From Runella zeae DSM 19591 (GTDB lineage: Bacteria; Bacteroidota; Bacteroidia; Cytophagales; Spirosomataceae): 64,000 nt of DNA. The stretch covers positions 1 through 64,000 of the forward strand of contig NZ_AUIF01000037.1 of the NCBI RefSeq assembly GCF_000423565.1. The letters run 5' to 3'. Shown in pieces: positions 24,730 through 32,510 of this stretch. Position numbers and translations under genes: made by a program. Each line of letters begins with the position of its first letter. Position 1 is the stretch's first letter. The notes beneath the pieces were generated by a model. That model was given only the letters and a program-made list of their open reading frames with translations. It ran no database searches and had not been told where the DNA came from.

Positions 24730-27068
24730 AAAGGTTATTGATATATATGATTATTTCGACATTTTCATATACTTCCTGGGGACAGTTATTTACAGATCGT
24801 AATTTATATGAGGTGCTTCGTGAAGTTGAAGCAAAATTGAATCAAGGTAAATTTGACGACGCCATCAAACTTTGTCAGATATACCCTAAAGAGCGGGTAT
24901 TTAATGACTTGGCTCAAAATGCTAAGATATTAAAAAACCTTTATATAAAAGGAACAGAGTTATTAAGAAATAAAGACTATACCCGTTCCTATGAGTTATT
25001 TAATACTTATCGAAAATATTCGGGTAACAGCTTGAGGATATTTGACTTAGCGATTCAAAAGTCGTTAGAAGGTATTGGGAAGATAAAAGATACTCAAATT
25101 ACCGTTGCTGAAAGAAGAATTTATGGCTTAGGCAAGGTAATAGAGGGGCGAAATCAACTGAACGCCCTTGATACAAGCCGTGCTGAAATTTCATTTCGTA
25201 GCGCCCGTGACAGGGCTGCTAAGTATGATCAACAAGTAGCCATTGAAACACAGAAAGGCTTAAAGCAAGTAGAAGGATTAAAATTGTGGGGAAGACGTTT
25301 AAGAGAGCTACAATCAAAGCCATTATCTCCAGAAGAGCGTATTTCCCTGCTTGAAGACTATAGAAAAGCTACAAGTAATGAAGTAAGTGTGAAAAGTCTT
25401 GAAGAAAAAATTGAATATCTAAAAACCTTATCACAGCCCGATACTGCTATAGCTCCAATCACTCCCTCACAAAAGATGTTGTATTTTGCTCAGAATTGCA
25501 AAACAGAATTATTAGTTGCTTATATCAAAGATAATGATGCAAAGATTCCAGTAGCGTCACAATTGAGTTCATCTTTGACCATGTATCACCAGACTGAATT
25601 AGATATTATTCAATTTAAGCAAGATCCTGGCAAAAGAGAATTTGCTAAGGCTGCTTATGAGAAACTAAAAGAGATAACTAATACAATTCATGAAAAATCG
25701 GTCGGATCAGCTCTAAATATCTGTGCACGTAAAGCTTACTGTGAGTACTTAATTGAAATTGCTGCAAAGTCTGAAAAAGCTGCCGACCAGAATAATAACT
25801 ATAAGTCCTTATATGAAGATGCGCTACGAAATTTAACAATAGCCCTCAATCAAAAGGTGCCAGAGTATGAGCAGACACTGAAACAATCGCAAAGACGAAT
25901 ATCAGAGCGATTAGGGTGCGATACTTTTGTTAGAGATTTCAAGAGGTCTATAGTATCGGTACGTCGGTCATTATCAAACTGTCGTGTAAAAGAAGCTCAA
26001 CAAAATTGGCAACAAGCTCTTGCAAAGTTGTCAGGATGTGAAGCAAATGGAGGAATTTTGAAGCTCTATATGGGTTTAAAAGACTCTATTTTAGTGGTTT
26101 TAGTTGCTGATAGTATTATGAGTCACAATGAGAAAGCAGCAAAAGAGCTTCTTTCAAAGCTTGAATGTAAGGAAGCTGAAAGTATCTATAAAAGGTTGTC
26201 AAGTTTAAAGACATGCAATCAAAATGAATTAAAGAAAATAATCTCTGAAGGATTAATTGCCTGTGAAGAATGTACCCGAAAAAAATGCTATATAACCAAT
26301 AGGCAGGCAGCTGAAAAATTAGAGGCTAATTCGCTATGGAAAGACGCTTATTCTAATTATCAACAAGCCCTAAGTTGTGCTTCTGAAGCTGATAAAGAAG
26401 AGGTTATAGTGAAAATGAAGCTGATAGAATGCGAGGCCTTTCCTGAACGTTGTAAGAGTGAAACCACTTATTTCCGTCCCGAAATAATCGGGGCCTATTC
26501 GTTAATCAAGCCTACCTATACCATTGGAGACAAAACGCAGGAAATGACCATTTGGTATCATATAAGTGGGGGGCTTCAATTAAGCCTGATCAGTCATTCG
26601 TCTCCCGTTGATTTCTCTATTGGGGCGGAATATTTCCAAACCCAATTTCAATCGTTGGGAACGATCAAGGAGACCAAATATGTGCTGGAAGACTTTTCTT
26701 TGAAAGGAGTTAATGGATTTGCTGTGATGAAACTTCACAAGGGAATTACCGACCCTAATCGGTGGAGACCTTATGTAAAACTTGGAGTAGAAGCGATGGT
26801 GCCGCTTTCCTATCGTTATGAGCATTATGCAACGGGTAAAGTCATTGATAACAGGGAACAGTTAAATTCTCAATCTTTTTCAGGCATTGGAGGAATTGGG
26901 ATTGAGCTTCAACGCAAGCACGTCGGTTGCTTTTTGGAATTGTTCGGCAGTTATAATTTTACCGGAATTTATAACGCCAATGCCACCAATCCATCCATAA
27001 CCCTAAACAGTTCAATAAGTGCTAATATACATCGTGCGGGTGTACGGCTGGGTTTTAGATTTTGGTGA
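24711..27068 (+). CDS. Exported helical-repeat protein with C-terminal outer-membrane beta-barrel
   Basis: A 785-residue protein. A signal peptide (1-24, cleaved near 'TSWGQ') precedes a long alpha-helical region (about 30-580) with TPR-like and cysteine-containing segments ('KLNQGKFDDAIKLCQIYP', 'CKEAESIYKRLSSLKTC', 'LWKDAYSNYQQALSCASE'). The last about 200 residues have alternating beta-strand pattern and end 'GVRLGFRFW', typical of a small outer-membrane barrel with a terminal aromatic residue. It would expose a periplasmic helical domain from an outer-membrane anchor. It overlaps the upstream pseudokinase gene by 19 bp and is probably translationally coupled; the upstream protein's TPR-like tail could meet it in the periplasm (inference). 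Confidence 0.72.
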   Translation: MPNLQIKRLLIYMIISTFSYTSWGQLFTDRNLYEVLREVEAKLNQGKFDDAIKLCQIYPKERVFNDLAQNAKILKNLYIKGTELLRNKDYTRSYELFNTYRKYSGNSLRIFDLAIQKSLEGIGKIKDTQITVAERRIYGLGKVIEGRNQLNALDTSRAEISFRSARDRAAKYDQQVAIETQKGLKQVEGLKLWGRRLRELQSKPLSPEERISLLEDYRKATSNEVSVKSLEEKIEYLKTLSQPDTAIAPITPSQKMLYFAQNCKTELLVAYIKDNDAKIPVASQLSSSLTMYHQTELDIIQFKQDPGKREFAKAAYEKLKEITNTIHEKSVGSALNICARKAYCEYLIEIAAKSEKAADQNNNYKSLYEDALRNLTIALNQKVPEYEQTLKQSQRRISERLGCDTFVRDFKRSIVSVRRSLSNCRVKEAQQNWQQALAKLSGCEANGGILKLYMGLKDSILVVLVADSIMSHNEKAAKELLSKLECKEAESIYKRLSSLKTCNQNELKKIISEGLIACEECTRKKCYITNRQAAEKLEANSLWKDAYSNYQQALSCASEADKEEVIVKMKLIECEAFPERCKSETTYFRPEIIGAYSLIKPTYTIGDKTQEMTIWYHISGGLQLSLISHSSPVDFSIGAEYFQTQFQSLGTIKETKYVLEDFSLKGVNGFAVMKLHKGITDPNRWRPYVKLGVEAMVPLSYRYEHYATGKVIDNREQLNSQSFSGIGGIGIELQRKHVGCFLELFGSYNFTGIYNANATNPSITLNSSISANIHRAGVRLGFRFW

Positions 27069-27159
27069 TAGAAATACGTAATAGAAGGAAAGTGTAGAGT
27101 AAGCTGAATCGGACCCTGTCTATTATAGATGGGGCTCTTTGTGATTATATTATTTTGTT

Positions 27160-27438
27160 ATGAAGAACGTTCTTTTGTTGGTTTTTGTATCGATTTTTCT
27201 ATTTTGTGATACTTTTCAGCAAGTTTCTCCTATACAATCATCTACTTCGTATAAAAGAGTAGAGAAAACCCGAACCCGTGTTCAAGAAGCGAGAGTATAT
27301 GTATGTTATAGCAAAAATGCGTATGCTTATCATGCCTATATGTGCTCTGGTTTTAAAAGATGTAAGGCGAGTAGAGGAGAAGTTAACATCTCACAAGCGA
27401 GGGCAATGGGTTATGTTCCTTGTAAAATATGTTATTGA
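27160..27438 (+). CDS. Small exported Cys-rich protein with Ada-like zinc motif
   Basis: A 92-residue protein with a signal-like hydrophobic N-terminus (1-16). The C-terminal half carries the small cysteine pattern seen at the ends of many bacterial exported or nuclease proteins: 'YVCYSKNAYAYH..MCSGFKRCK', then 'ARAMGYVPCKICY', with Cys49, His58, Cys62, Cys68, Cys88 and Cys91. This resembles the Ada-type metal-binding fold and probably binds one zinc. The function is unknown. It follows the barrel protein by 91 bp on the same strand. Confidence 0.6.
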   Translation: MKNVLLLVFVSIFLFCDTFQQVSPIQSSTSYKRVEKTRTRVQEARVYVCYSKNAYAYHAYMCSGFKRCKASRGEVNISQARAMGYVPCKICY

Positions 27439-27564
27439 ATTGGAGAGAAGGTGGTGAAAACACAAAAGAAATTAAAGAATCAATAAATACACGGCCACAA
27501 AAATTAAATTTTCATTATTCCTAAGCCACTCAGGCAAATCAAAATTGTTTGAGCAATCTTTGAG

Positions 27565-27604
27565 CAAAAACAAAAAAGAGTTACGATTGTAGTCGTAACT
27601 CTTT
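27565..27604 (-). terminator. Terminator of the tRNA-Ala transcript
   Basis: A 12-bp perfect stem (27575-27586 with 27593-27604), 6-nt loop, is followed on the minus strand by a T run (A run at 27572-27577). It lies directly downstream of the tRNA, so it ends that transcript. Confidence 0.8.
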
Positions 27605-27615
27605 GATAATGAGGG

Positions 27616-27689
<74 letters not shown>

Positions 27690-27704
27690 ATGATTTCAAA
27701 TTTA

Positions 27705-27767
27705 CAAGTGCTCTAGTCAGCTGGAACGCAAGTCCGATGGAACGCCAGTCCGATGAGCTACATCCCC
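27705..27767 (-). pseudogene. Partial tRNA-Ala copy interrupted by a 2 x 16-bp repeat
   Basis: Positions 27705-27722 match the real tRNA's D-arm/anticodon 5' side with two changes, and 27755-27767 match its first 13 nt exactly. Between them sit two near-identical 16-mers, GGAACGCAAGTCCGAT and GGAACGCCAGTCCGAT (27723-27754). The 3' half of the tRNA is missing, so it is not functional. It may be a recombination or attachment-site scar. Confidence 0.75.
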
Positions 27768-27855
27768 GTTGGATGTCCCTTGATTTGGGAGTGCAAAGAT
27801 GAAATTCAATCATGACTTTTGCAAATGGATTCTAAAAAAGATTTTTAAAGCAACT

Positions 27856-27889
27856 TTGGCAAGGGGCTTGTCGGCAAGCCCCTTGCCAA
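27856..27889 (-). terminator. Terminator of the LRR gene
   Basis: A perfect 15-bp stem, TTGGCAAGGGGCTTG with CAAGCCCCTTGCCAA, with a 4-nt loop lies 6 bp beyond the LRR stop codon. The stem foot repeats the TTGGCAAG word that makes up the palindrome array on the other side of the gene. Downstream on the minus strand the sequence is T-rich. Confidence 0.8.
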
Positions 27890-27895
27890 GGAGAA

Positions 27896-29281
27896 TTAAT
27901 ACGCCACTTGAATACGATTCTCTTCTAATGACTCTATGGTAGATTTTGAACGACTCAGTAACATGCTGTCATTGGCAAAAGGATTGTTTCTTAGATAAAG
28001 CTTTTTGAGTTGACGGAGTTGAAGGGTTTCGTTGGGGACTTCGCTCAGGTTGTTGTAGCTGAGGTCAAGTTCCTCTACTTTTCTCAATCGCCCGATTTGC
28101 TTAGGAAGTGTACTAAATTGATTGTAGCCTATGTCAAAAATTTTGGTTCGACGCAGCTTTTTGATACTAGTGGGTAAAGTGTGAAGGCGGTTGTGGTGAG
28201 CATACAGCGCCCGTAAACGCCTCAAACGACCAACGTGGGTGGGTAATTCGGAAAACTGATTGTGCGAAATCGCTAATTGTTGTAGTCGCCTCATGCGTGA
28301 GAGTGAAGCCGGTAAACTCGTGAGTTCATTATAATACAAATCCAGTACTTCCAAACGACGCAATTTGGAGATGCCGTCGGGGAGGCTTTTGAGCTCACAC
28401 GAGTAGAGATTGAGGTCTTGCAGACGTCTCAATTTTTTTAAAACATCGGGATTAAGTCCCTCAAGTTTGTTGTAACCAAGCCATAGACTTGTCAAACGCC
28501 GACAGTGGCTCACTGCTTCTGGAATATCCGTAAAACGATTGTTTTGAATATTGAGAATTCGGAGGGTTTTATTAGAAGTAAGTTGTAAGCTGTTGTTGGT
28601 CAGCTGATTTTGATTAAGCCATATTTGTCGAAGCTTGGGTAGGCGAGCCAAGTCGATAGAAGCTGCTGTAAGCTCATTGCCGCTTAGGTTGAGTTCTTGT
28701 AGTTGGGTAAATCGGTAAATACACTCCGGGACTTGTTGGAGCTGTAGCTGATTGAGGGCTAAGATTTTGACGGTGTCGGGGCGAGTGGTAGCCTCGGCAA
28801 GCTCTAGGGTCGAAATCACCCCCTTTCCTTTCGTAATACTGCGGAATATACCTAATCGGATAAAATGATGAGAAACAAAAAAGTTTGAAAGTTTGAGTTC
28901 AGCTACATAAGCATCGGTAAGCACTTTTAATGAATCCAAAAAGCGGTTTTTGTTGGCTTCCGACACAGTGCCTTCGATGTTGTAAATCAGATAATTAATC
29001 TTTTTGTCTTCACTGACGTACATTTGATAGCCCATGAGAGCGTTTTCGCGTATCCCAAAGATTTTCTGACCAATAATCATTTGATTCTTCAAAAAAGCAT
29101 CATCTCCTTTGCGGATAGTGGGAGGATTGCGGGCTACTTTTTTGGCTTTTGATTGCACTAAGCTATCCCAATATGCCCTCGTGAGTCCTTGCTGTTCGGC
29201 TTCTTGAGTCGACAAAATTGTCACTTGCGCGCTTACCCACGTAGTACACAAGACACCTAAAACTAAAAAAATGGCTTTCAT
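27896..29281 (-). CDS. Exported leucine-rich-repeat protein
   Basis: A 461-residue protein with a signal peptide (1-18, 'TTWVSAQ'). The N-terminal domain (about 20-165) is not recognised. From about 170 to 445 there are roughly twelve 23-residue leucine-rich repeats of the type LxxLxxLxLxxNxLxxLPxxI, with a recurring 'LRRL' at the repeat junctions ('KLRRLEVLDLYYNELTSLP'). LRR proteins of this class bind proteins at the cell surface. No sorting domain or anchor is visible at the C-terminus. It is transcribed alone, with a strong terminator, and its upstream region contains a 32-bp palindrome array that could control it. Confidence 0.85.
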   Translation of the reverse strand: MKAIFLVLGVLCTTWVSAQVTILSTQEAEQQGLTRAYWDSLVQSKAKKVARNPPTIRKGDDAFLKNQMIIGQKIFGIRENALMGYQMYVSEDKKINYLIYNIEGTVSEANKNRFLDSLKVLTDAYVAELKLSNFFVSHHFIRLGIFRSITKGKGVISTLELAEATTRPDTVKILALNQLQLQQVPECIYRFTQLQELNLSGNELTAASIDLARLPKLRQIWLNQNQLTNNSLQLTSNKTLRILNIQNNRFTDIPEAVSHCRRLTSLWLGYNKLEGLNPDVLKKLRRLQDLNLYSCELKSLPDGISKLRRLEVLDLYYNELTSLPASLSRMRRLQQLAISHNQFSELPTHVGRLRRLRALYAHHNRLHTLPTSIKKLRRTKIFDIGYNQFSTLPKQIGRLRKVEELDLSYNNLSEVPNETLQLRQLKKLYLRNNPFANDSMLLSRSKSTIESLEENRIQVAY

Positions 29282-29436
29282 GAGTTAATAAGTTTTGATT
29301 TGTTAACTACAATCTTAGGTTAAAAACTATATATATCAAAGTGTTTTATAAAATAAAATTATATATATATGTTTGAAGATGTATTTTTCTGGGTTTGTTG
29401 AATACTGATGATTGACAATCAGAGAGGAGAACTTTA

Positions 29437-29674
29437 AACTTACCAAGTTTGAAAGCATAATTAAGAGCAACTTGGCAAGTTTGAGAGCACAATTAAGAGC
29501 AACTTGCCAAGTTTGAAAGCATAATTAAGAGCAACTTGGCAAGTTTGAAAGCACAATTAAGAGCAACTTGGCAAGTTTGAAAGCATAATTAAGAGCAACT
29601 TGCCAAGTTTGAAAGCACAATTAAGAGCAACTTGGCAAGTTTGAAAGCACAATTAAGAGCAACTTGCCAAGTTT
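29437..29674. repeat. Tandem array of a 32-bp palindrome-containing repeat, about 7.4 copies
   Basis: The unit starts AGCAACTTG(G/C)CAAGTTTG and ends AATTAAG, 32 bp in all, head to tail with very few changes. Each unit contains the odd-length palindrome AACTTG-S-CAAGTT, whose centre base varies G or C between copies. Period 32 bp is about three helical turns, so the palindromes face the same side of the DNA. The array starts 6 bp after the KDG kinase stop codon and ends 155 bp before the LRR start codon. The rest of this 399-bp gap is AT-rich and otherwise featureless. Confidence 0.95.
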
Positions 29675-29680
29675 AAGGAT

Positions 29681-30694
29681 TTATCGAGAGAGCTTGCCTG
29701 AAGTATCGCCTGAAGCCAGGCGTTCTACTTCTTCTACACTTACGAGATTGAAATCGCCTTCTACGGTATGTTTAAGAGCAGCGGCAGCGGTGGCAAAGTC
29801 GAGTGTACGTTGTATATCTTGTTTGAAATAATCATATCCATACAAAAAGCCTGCAATGAAGGCATCGCCACTACCGATACGGTCGACGATATGATGAATA
29901 TCGTGCTCTACGGTTTTGTAATATTTCTGCCCGTCCCATGTTTTGCCTTTGAGGCGATTGTGGGAAGCGCTGATAGATTCACGTTTGGTATCTACGATGA
30001 GCTTAAGACTTGGGTAGCGTTCCATGACTTGCTTCATCGACGATACCCATTTATTTTTTTCTCCTTCGACAGGAAAAATCCCAAATAAGTCTTCGGCGTT
30101 GCTGTTACCGCATACAATCAGGTCACAGTATGAAACTAGTTCGGGCATGATTTCTTGGGGAGTTTTGCCCCATTGCCACAGACCTTTACGATAATTGACG
30201 TCAGCCGATATTTTGACCCCAAGCTGTCGGGCGGTTTTGACGGCTTCTAAGCAGGCTTGGGCGGCGCTTTCTGATAAAGCAGGCGTAATACCCGTAAAGT
30301 GAAACCAATCGGCTCCTTCAAGGATTTTGGGCCAGTCAAAATCAGAGGGTGATAGGGTACAAAAAGAATCATTGAGACGGTCGTAAATCACTTGGCTTGC
30401 GCGAGCTGTAGCGCCATTTTCGACGTAATATACCCCGAGGCGATCACCTCCAAACTGAATTTGTGAGGTGTTGAGACCATATTTGCGTAAGTACATGACA
30501 GCCGCCCGACCGAGGTCGCTATCAGGAAAACGGGTAACGTGTACGGCATCGATACCCCACTGAGCGGCGGCAATGCTGACATTGGCTTCTCCACCTGCAT
30601 AGGTAATATCGAAACTGTGGGCTTGGCTAAAACGCGCAAAACCCGGCGGCGATAGCCGCATCATGATTTGACCGAAAGTAACAATTTTTTTCAT
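29681..30694 (-). CDS. kdgK: 2-dehydro-3-deoxygluconokinase (PfkB family)
   Basis: A 337-residue cytoplasmic sugar kinase that would phosphorylate 2-keto-3-deoxygluconate in uronate or pectin breakdown. The PfkB fold is clear: 'TYAGGEANVSIAAAQWG' (31-47) for substrate binding and 'DRIGSGDAFIAGFLYG' near the C-terminus, where Asp277 is the catalytic base. 'YYVENGATARASQVIYDR' and 'SADVNYRKGLW' are typical of KdgK rather than fructokinase. No aldolase gene is adjacent. It follows a barrel-protein gene by 6 bp on the same strand, so they may be co-transcribed. The palindrome array begins right after its stop. Confidence 0.88.
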   Translation of the reverse strand: MKKIVTFGQIMMRLSPPGFARFSQAHSFDITYAGGEANVSIAAAQWGIDAVHVTRFPDSDLGRAAVMYLRKYGLNTSQIQFGGDRLGVYYVENGATARASQVIYDRLNDSFCTLSPSDFDWPKILEGADWFHFTGITPALSESAAQACLEAVKTARQLGVKISADVNYRKGLWQWGKTPQEIMPELVSYCDLIVCGNSNAEDLFGIFPVEGEKNKWVSSMKQVMERYPSLKLIVDTKRESISASHNRLKGKTWDGQKYYKTVEHDIHHIVDRIGSGDAFIAGFLYGYDYFKQDIQRTLDFATAAAALKHTVEGDFNLVSVEEVERLASGDTSGKLSR

Positions 30695-30700
30695 ATCCTC

Positions 30701-31573
30701 TTAAAGACGGGCGGGCGCTGCTTTTCCCCGTCGTTGTTTACGTTTTTTTAGATAATCATTCGCCCAGCGATAACCATCCATAAACAACGCACTTTCGAGC
30801 GTAAATCCTAAACTATAATAGGCACCGTTGTAATTGGTGGGTAGATTTTGTTGATAAATCGCGTAGCGATAGCCGCCTTGTATACTGAGCCCTACCCACC
30901 TAGTGGCTTTCCATTTGAGGTAAACGCCCGCCTGAGCAGGCATAAAGAAGTCGTTGCGTTTCCAAATCATCAAGTCGCTAAAGAGTTTGTTGCTCGTACT
31001 TTGAGTCGCCCCAATACCTAGCTCGACGGGCACACTCAAACGCCAGCGATGATTTTCGATGACATTGGGCCAATACATCAAGCTAAAATAATAGAGGTCT
31101 GTTTTGGTATAATAATTAAGATTGATAAGGCGAGAAGCATCTTTACGAAAATCAATGAGCCTTAAAAAAGAGTTGAAAGAAAGCCAATAATAGCCAAAAG
31201 TGACTTCGTGACGATTTTTGCCAAAAGCAATGCCTGTGTTGACTCCCCAGATATTGACGAGTTTTTTGTTGACAAAGGAGCTGCGGGCGTCCCAATTGAC
31301 GGTATAGGTAAGTCTAGGGCGCACCTTGACCGTATCTCGGCGAGGATTAAAGATTTTGGTAATCTGACGAAGGTATTGCTTAAATTTTGAACTCGAATCG
31401 GCAGGAAGTGATTTGAACACCGCACTAGAGTCAGAAGCGATAATATTTGGGGAATTGGACAGTAAAATAGCCGACAAACTATCCTTTTCAAGACAATCAA
31501 AGCCATAAGCACTCTTGACAAAAATAAGACAGAGCAGAGAGAATAGGCGAAAAAAGCTGGCTTTTAGAGGCAT
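30701..31573 (-). CDS. Outer-membrane beta-barrel-like hypothetical protein
   Basis: A 290-residue protein with a signal peptide (about 1-24). After a polar spacer (25-75) the sequence shows alternating hydrophobic/aromatic strands ('NKKLVNIWGVNTGIAFG', 'HEVTFGYYWLSFNSF', 'YYFSLMYWP', 'WVGLSIQGGYRYAIY'), the pattern of a small outer-membrane barrel. The basic tail 'KKRKQRRGKAAP' is unusual for a barrel. No named family. It precedes kdgK by 6 bp on the same strand, but a functional link is not evident. Confidence 0.6.
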   Translation of the reverse strand: MPLKASFFRLFSLLCLIFVKSAYGFDCLEKDSLSAILLSNSPNIIASDSSAVFKSLPADSSSKFKQYLRQITKIFNPRRDTVKVRPRLTYTVNWDARSSFVNKKLVNIWGVNTGIAFGKNRHEVTFGYYWLSFNSFLRLIDFRKDASRLINLNYYTKTDLYYFSLMYWPNVIENHRWRLSVPVELGIGATQSTSNKLFSDLMIWKRNDFFMPAQAGVYLKWKATRWVGLSIQGGYRYAIYQQNLPTNYNGAYYSLGFTLESALFMDGYRWANDYLKKRKQRRGKAAPARL

Positions 31574-31685
31574 TTTGGAATAATAACCACAAAATTTGTA
31601 TAAAAACGTTTTTTATCAAAAGTTTCGTTTAAAAATGAAAAACTTGGAACAATTTTTTGTGCCCGATTGTATTACTTCTACAAGC

Positions 31686-31736
31686 GGCCTCTGAGAAGAG
31701 GCCTTCAATTATCGAAATTAAAATATATATTCGATA
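31686..31736. promoter_or_regulatory. Hairpin and inverted repeat upstream of the peroxiredoxin gene
   Basis: Two elements stand before the peroxiredoxin start: a compact hairpin GGCCTCT-GAGA-AGAGGCC (31686-31703) and a spaced inverted repeat TATCGAA-N13-TTCGATA (31710-31736). The second could be an operator for an oxidant-responsive regulator. No exact -7 box was found nearby, so this is a weak call. Confidence 0.3.
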
Positions 31737-31781
31737 GAGTATAAATAAGTATTTTGTTTCACCAAAAATCGTCCCAATATT

Positions 31782-32417
31782 ATGTCACTTAGATTAGGAG
31801 ATATTGCCCCCAATTTCGATGCCGAAACTACCCAAGGTACGCTCAATTTCCACGAATGGTTAGGAGATTCATGGGGTTTGTTGTTTTCACACCCTGCCGA
31901 TTTTACACCTGTATGTACGACAGAATTAGGCAAAACGGCTTTGTTGAAAGGAGAATTTGAAAAACGTAATGTGAAAGTGATTGCGGTAAGTGTTGATGAT
32001 TTGGATTCTCATAATCGTTGGGTACCCGATATCAACGAAGTCAACAATACCGAAGTCAATTTTCCTATCATCGCAGATGGCGACCGCAATGTAGCTACGC
32101 TTTATGATATGATTCACCCCAATGCCAGTGAGAAAGCGACCGTTCGTTCGGTGTTTGTGATTGGCCCTGACAAGAAAATCAAACTTACCCTTACTTATCC
32201 AGCTTCTACTGGTCGTAATTTCAACGAAATCTTAAGGGTGATAGATTCGCTTCAGCTTACTGCCAATTATCAGGTAGCAACTCCTGCTGACTGGAAAGAA
32301 GGAGATGATGTGATTGTGGTGCCAGCCGTATCGACCGAGGATGCTCAAAAGAAATTTACAAAAGGACTCAATATCGTAAAACCATATTTGAGATATACCC
32401 CTCAGCCTAACAAGTAG
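31782..32417 (+). CDS. 1-Cys peroxiredoxin (Prx6 type)
   Basis: A 211-residue thiol peroxidase that reduces hydrogen peroxide and organic hydroperoxides. The active-site motif 'FTPVCTTELG' contains the peroxidatic Cys45; no other Cys is present, which makes it a 1-Cys enzyme needing an external thiol for recycling. The long C-terminal dimerisation region ('ATVRSVFVIGPDKKIKLTL', 'NFNEILRVIDSLQL') and 'TPADWKEGDDVIV' are diagnostic for the Prx6 group. It is monocistronic, with a strong terminator after it. Confidence 0.95.
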   Translation: MSLRLGDIAPNFDAETTQGTLNFHEWLGDSWGLLFSHPADFTPVCTTELGKTALLKGEFEKRNVKVIAVSVDDLDSHNRWVPDINEVNNTEVNFPIIADGDRNVATLYDMIHPNASEKATVRSVFVIGPDKKIKLTLTYPASTGRNFNEILRVIDSLQLTANYQVATPADWKEGDDVIVVPAVSTEDAQKKFTKGLNIVKPYLRYTPQPNK

Positions 32418-32432
32418 GAGAGTGGAAAAATG

Positions 32433-32478
32433 AAACAAGAAGGGGGTAGCTTTTCGGAGTTATCCCCTTCTTGTTTTT
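32433..32478. terminator. Strong bidirectional terminator between peroxiredoxin and PorP/SprF genes
   Basis: A stem of 13 Watson-Crick pairs (AAACAAGAAGGGG with CCCCTTCTTGTTT), extended by three more pairs, has a 12-nt loop and T/A runs at both feet. It serves the rightward peroxiredoxin gene and can also stop leftward transcription of the PorP/PKD pair. Confidence 0.9.
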
Positions 32479-32510
32479 GCTGAAAAATCAAGCAAAGCCC
32501 CCTTTGGTCG

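Noticed and set aside
27705-27767. Second functional tRNA-Ala
   Set aside because: The 3' half is missing and 32 bp interrupt the D-loop.
29437-29674. CRISPR array
   Set aside because: The 32-bp units are contiguous and nearly identical, with no unique spacers, and no cas genes are present. It is a tandem repeat.
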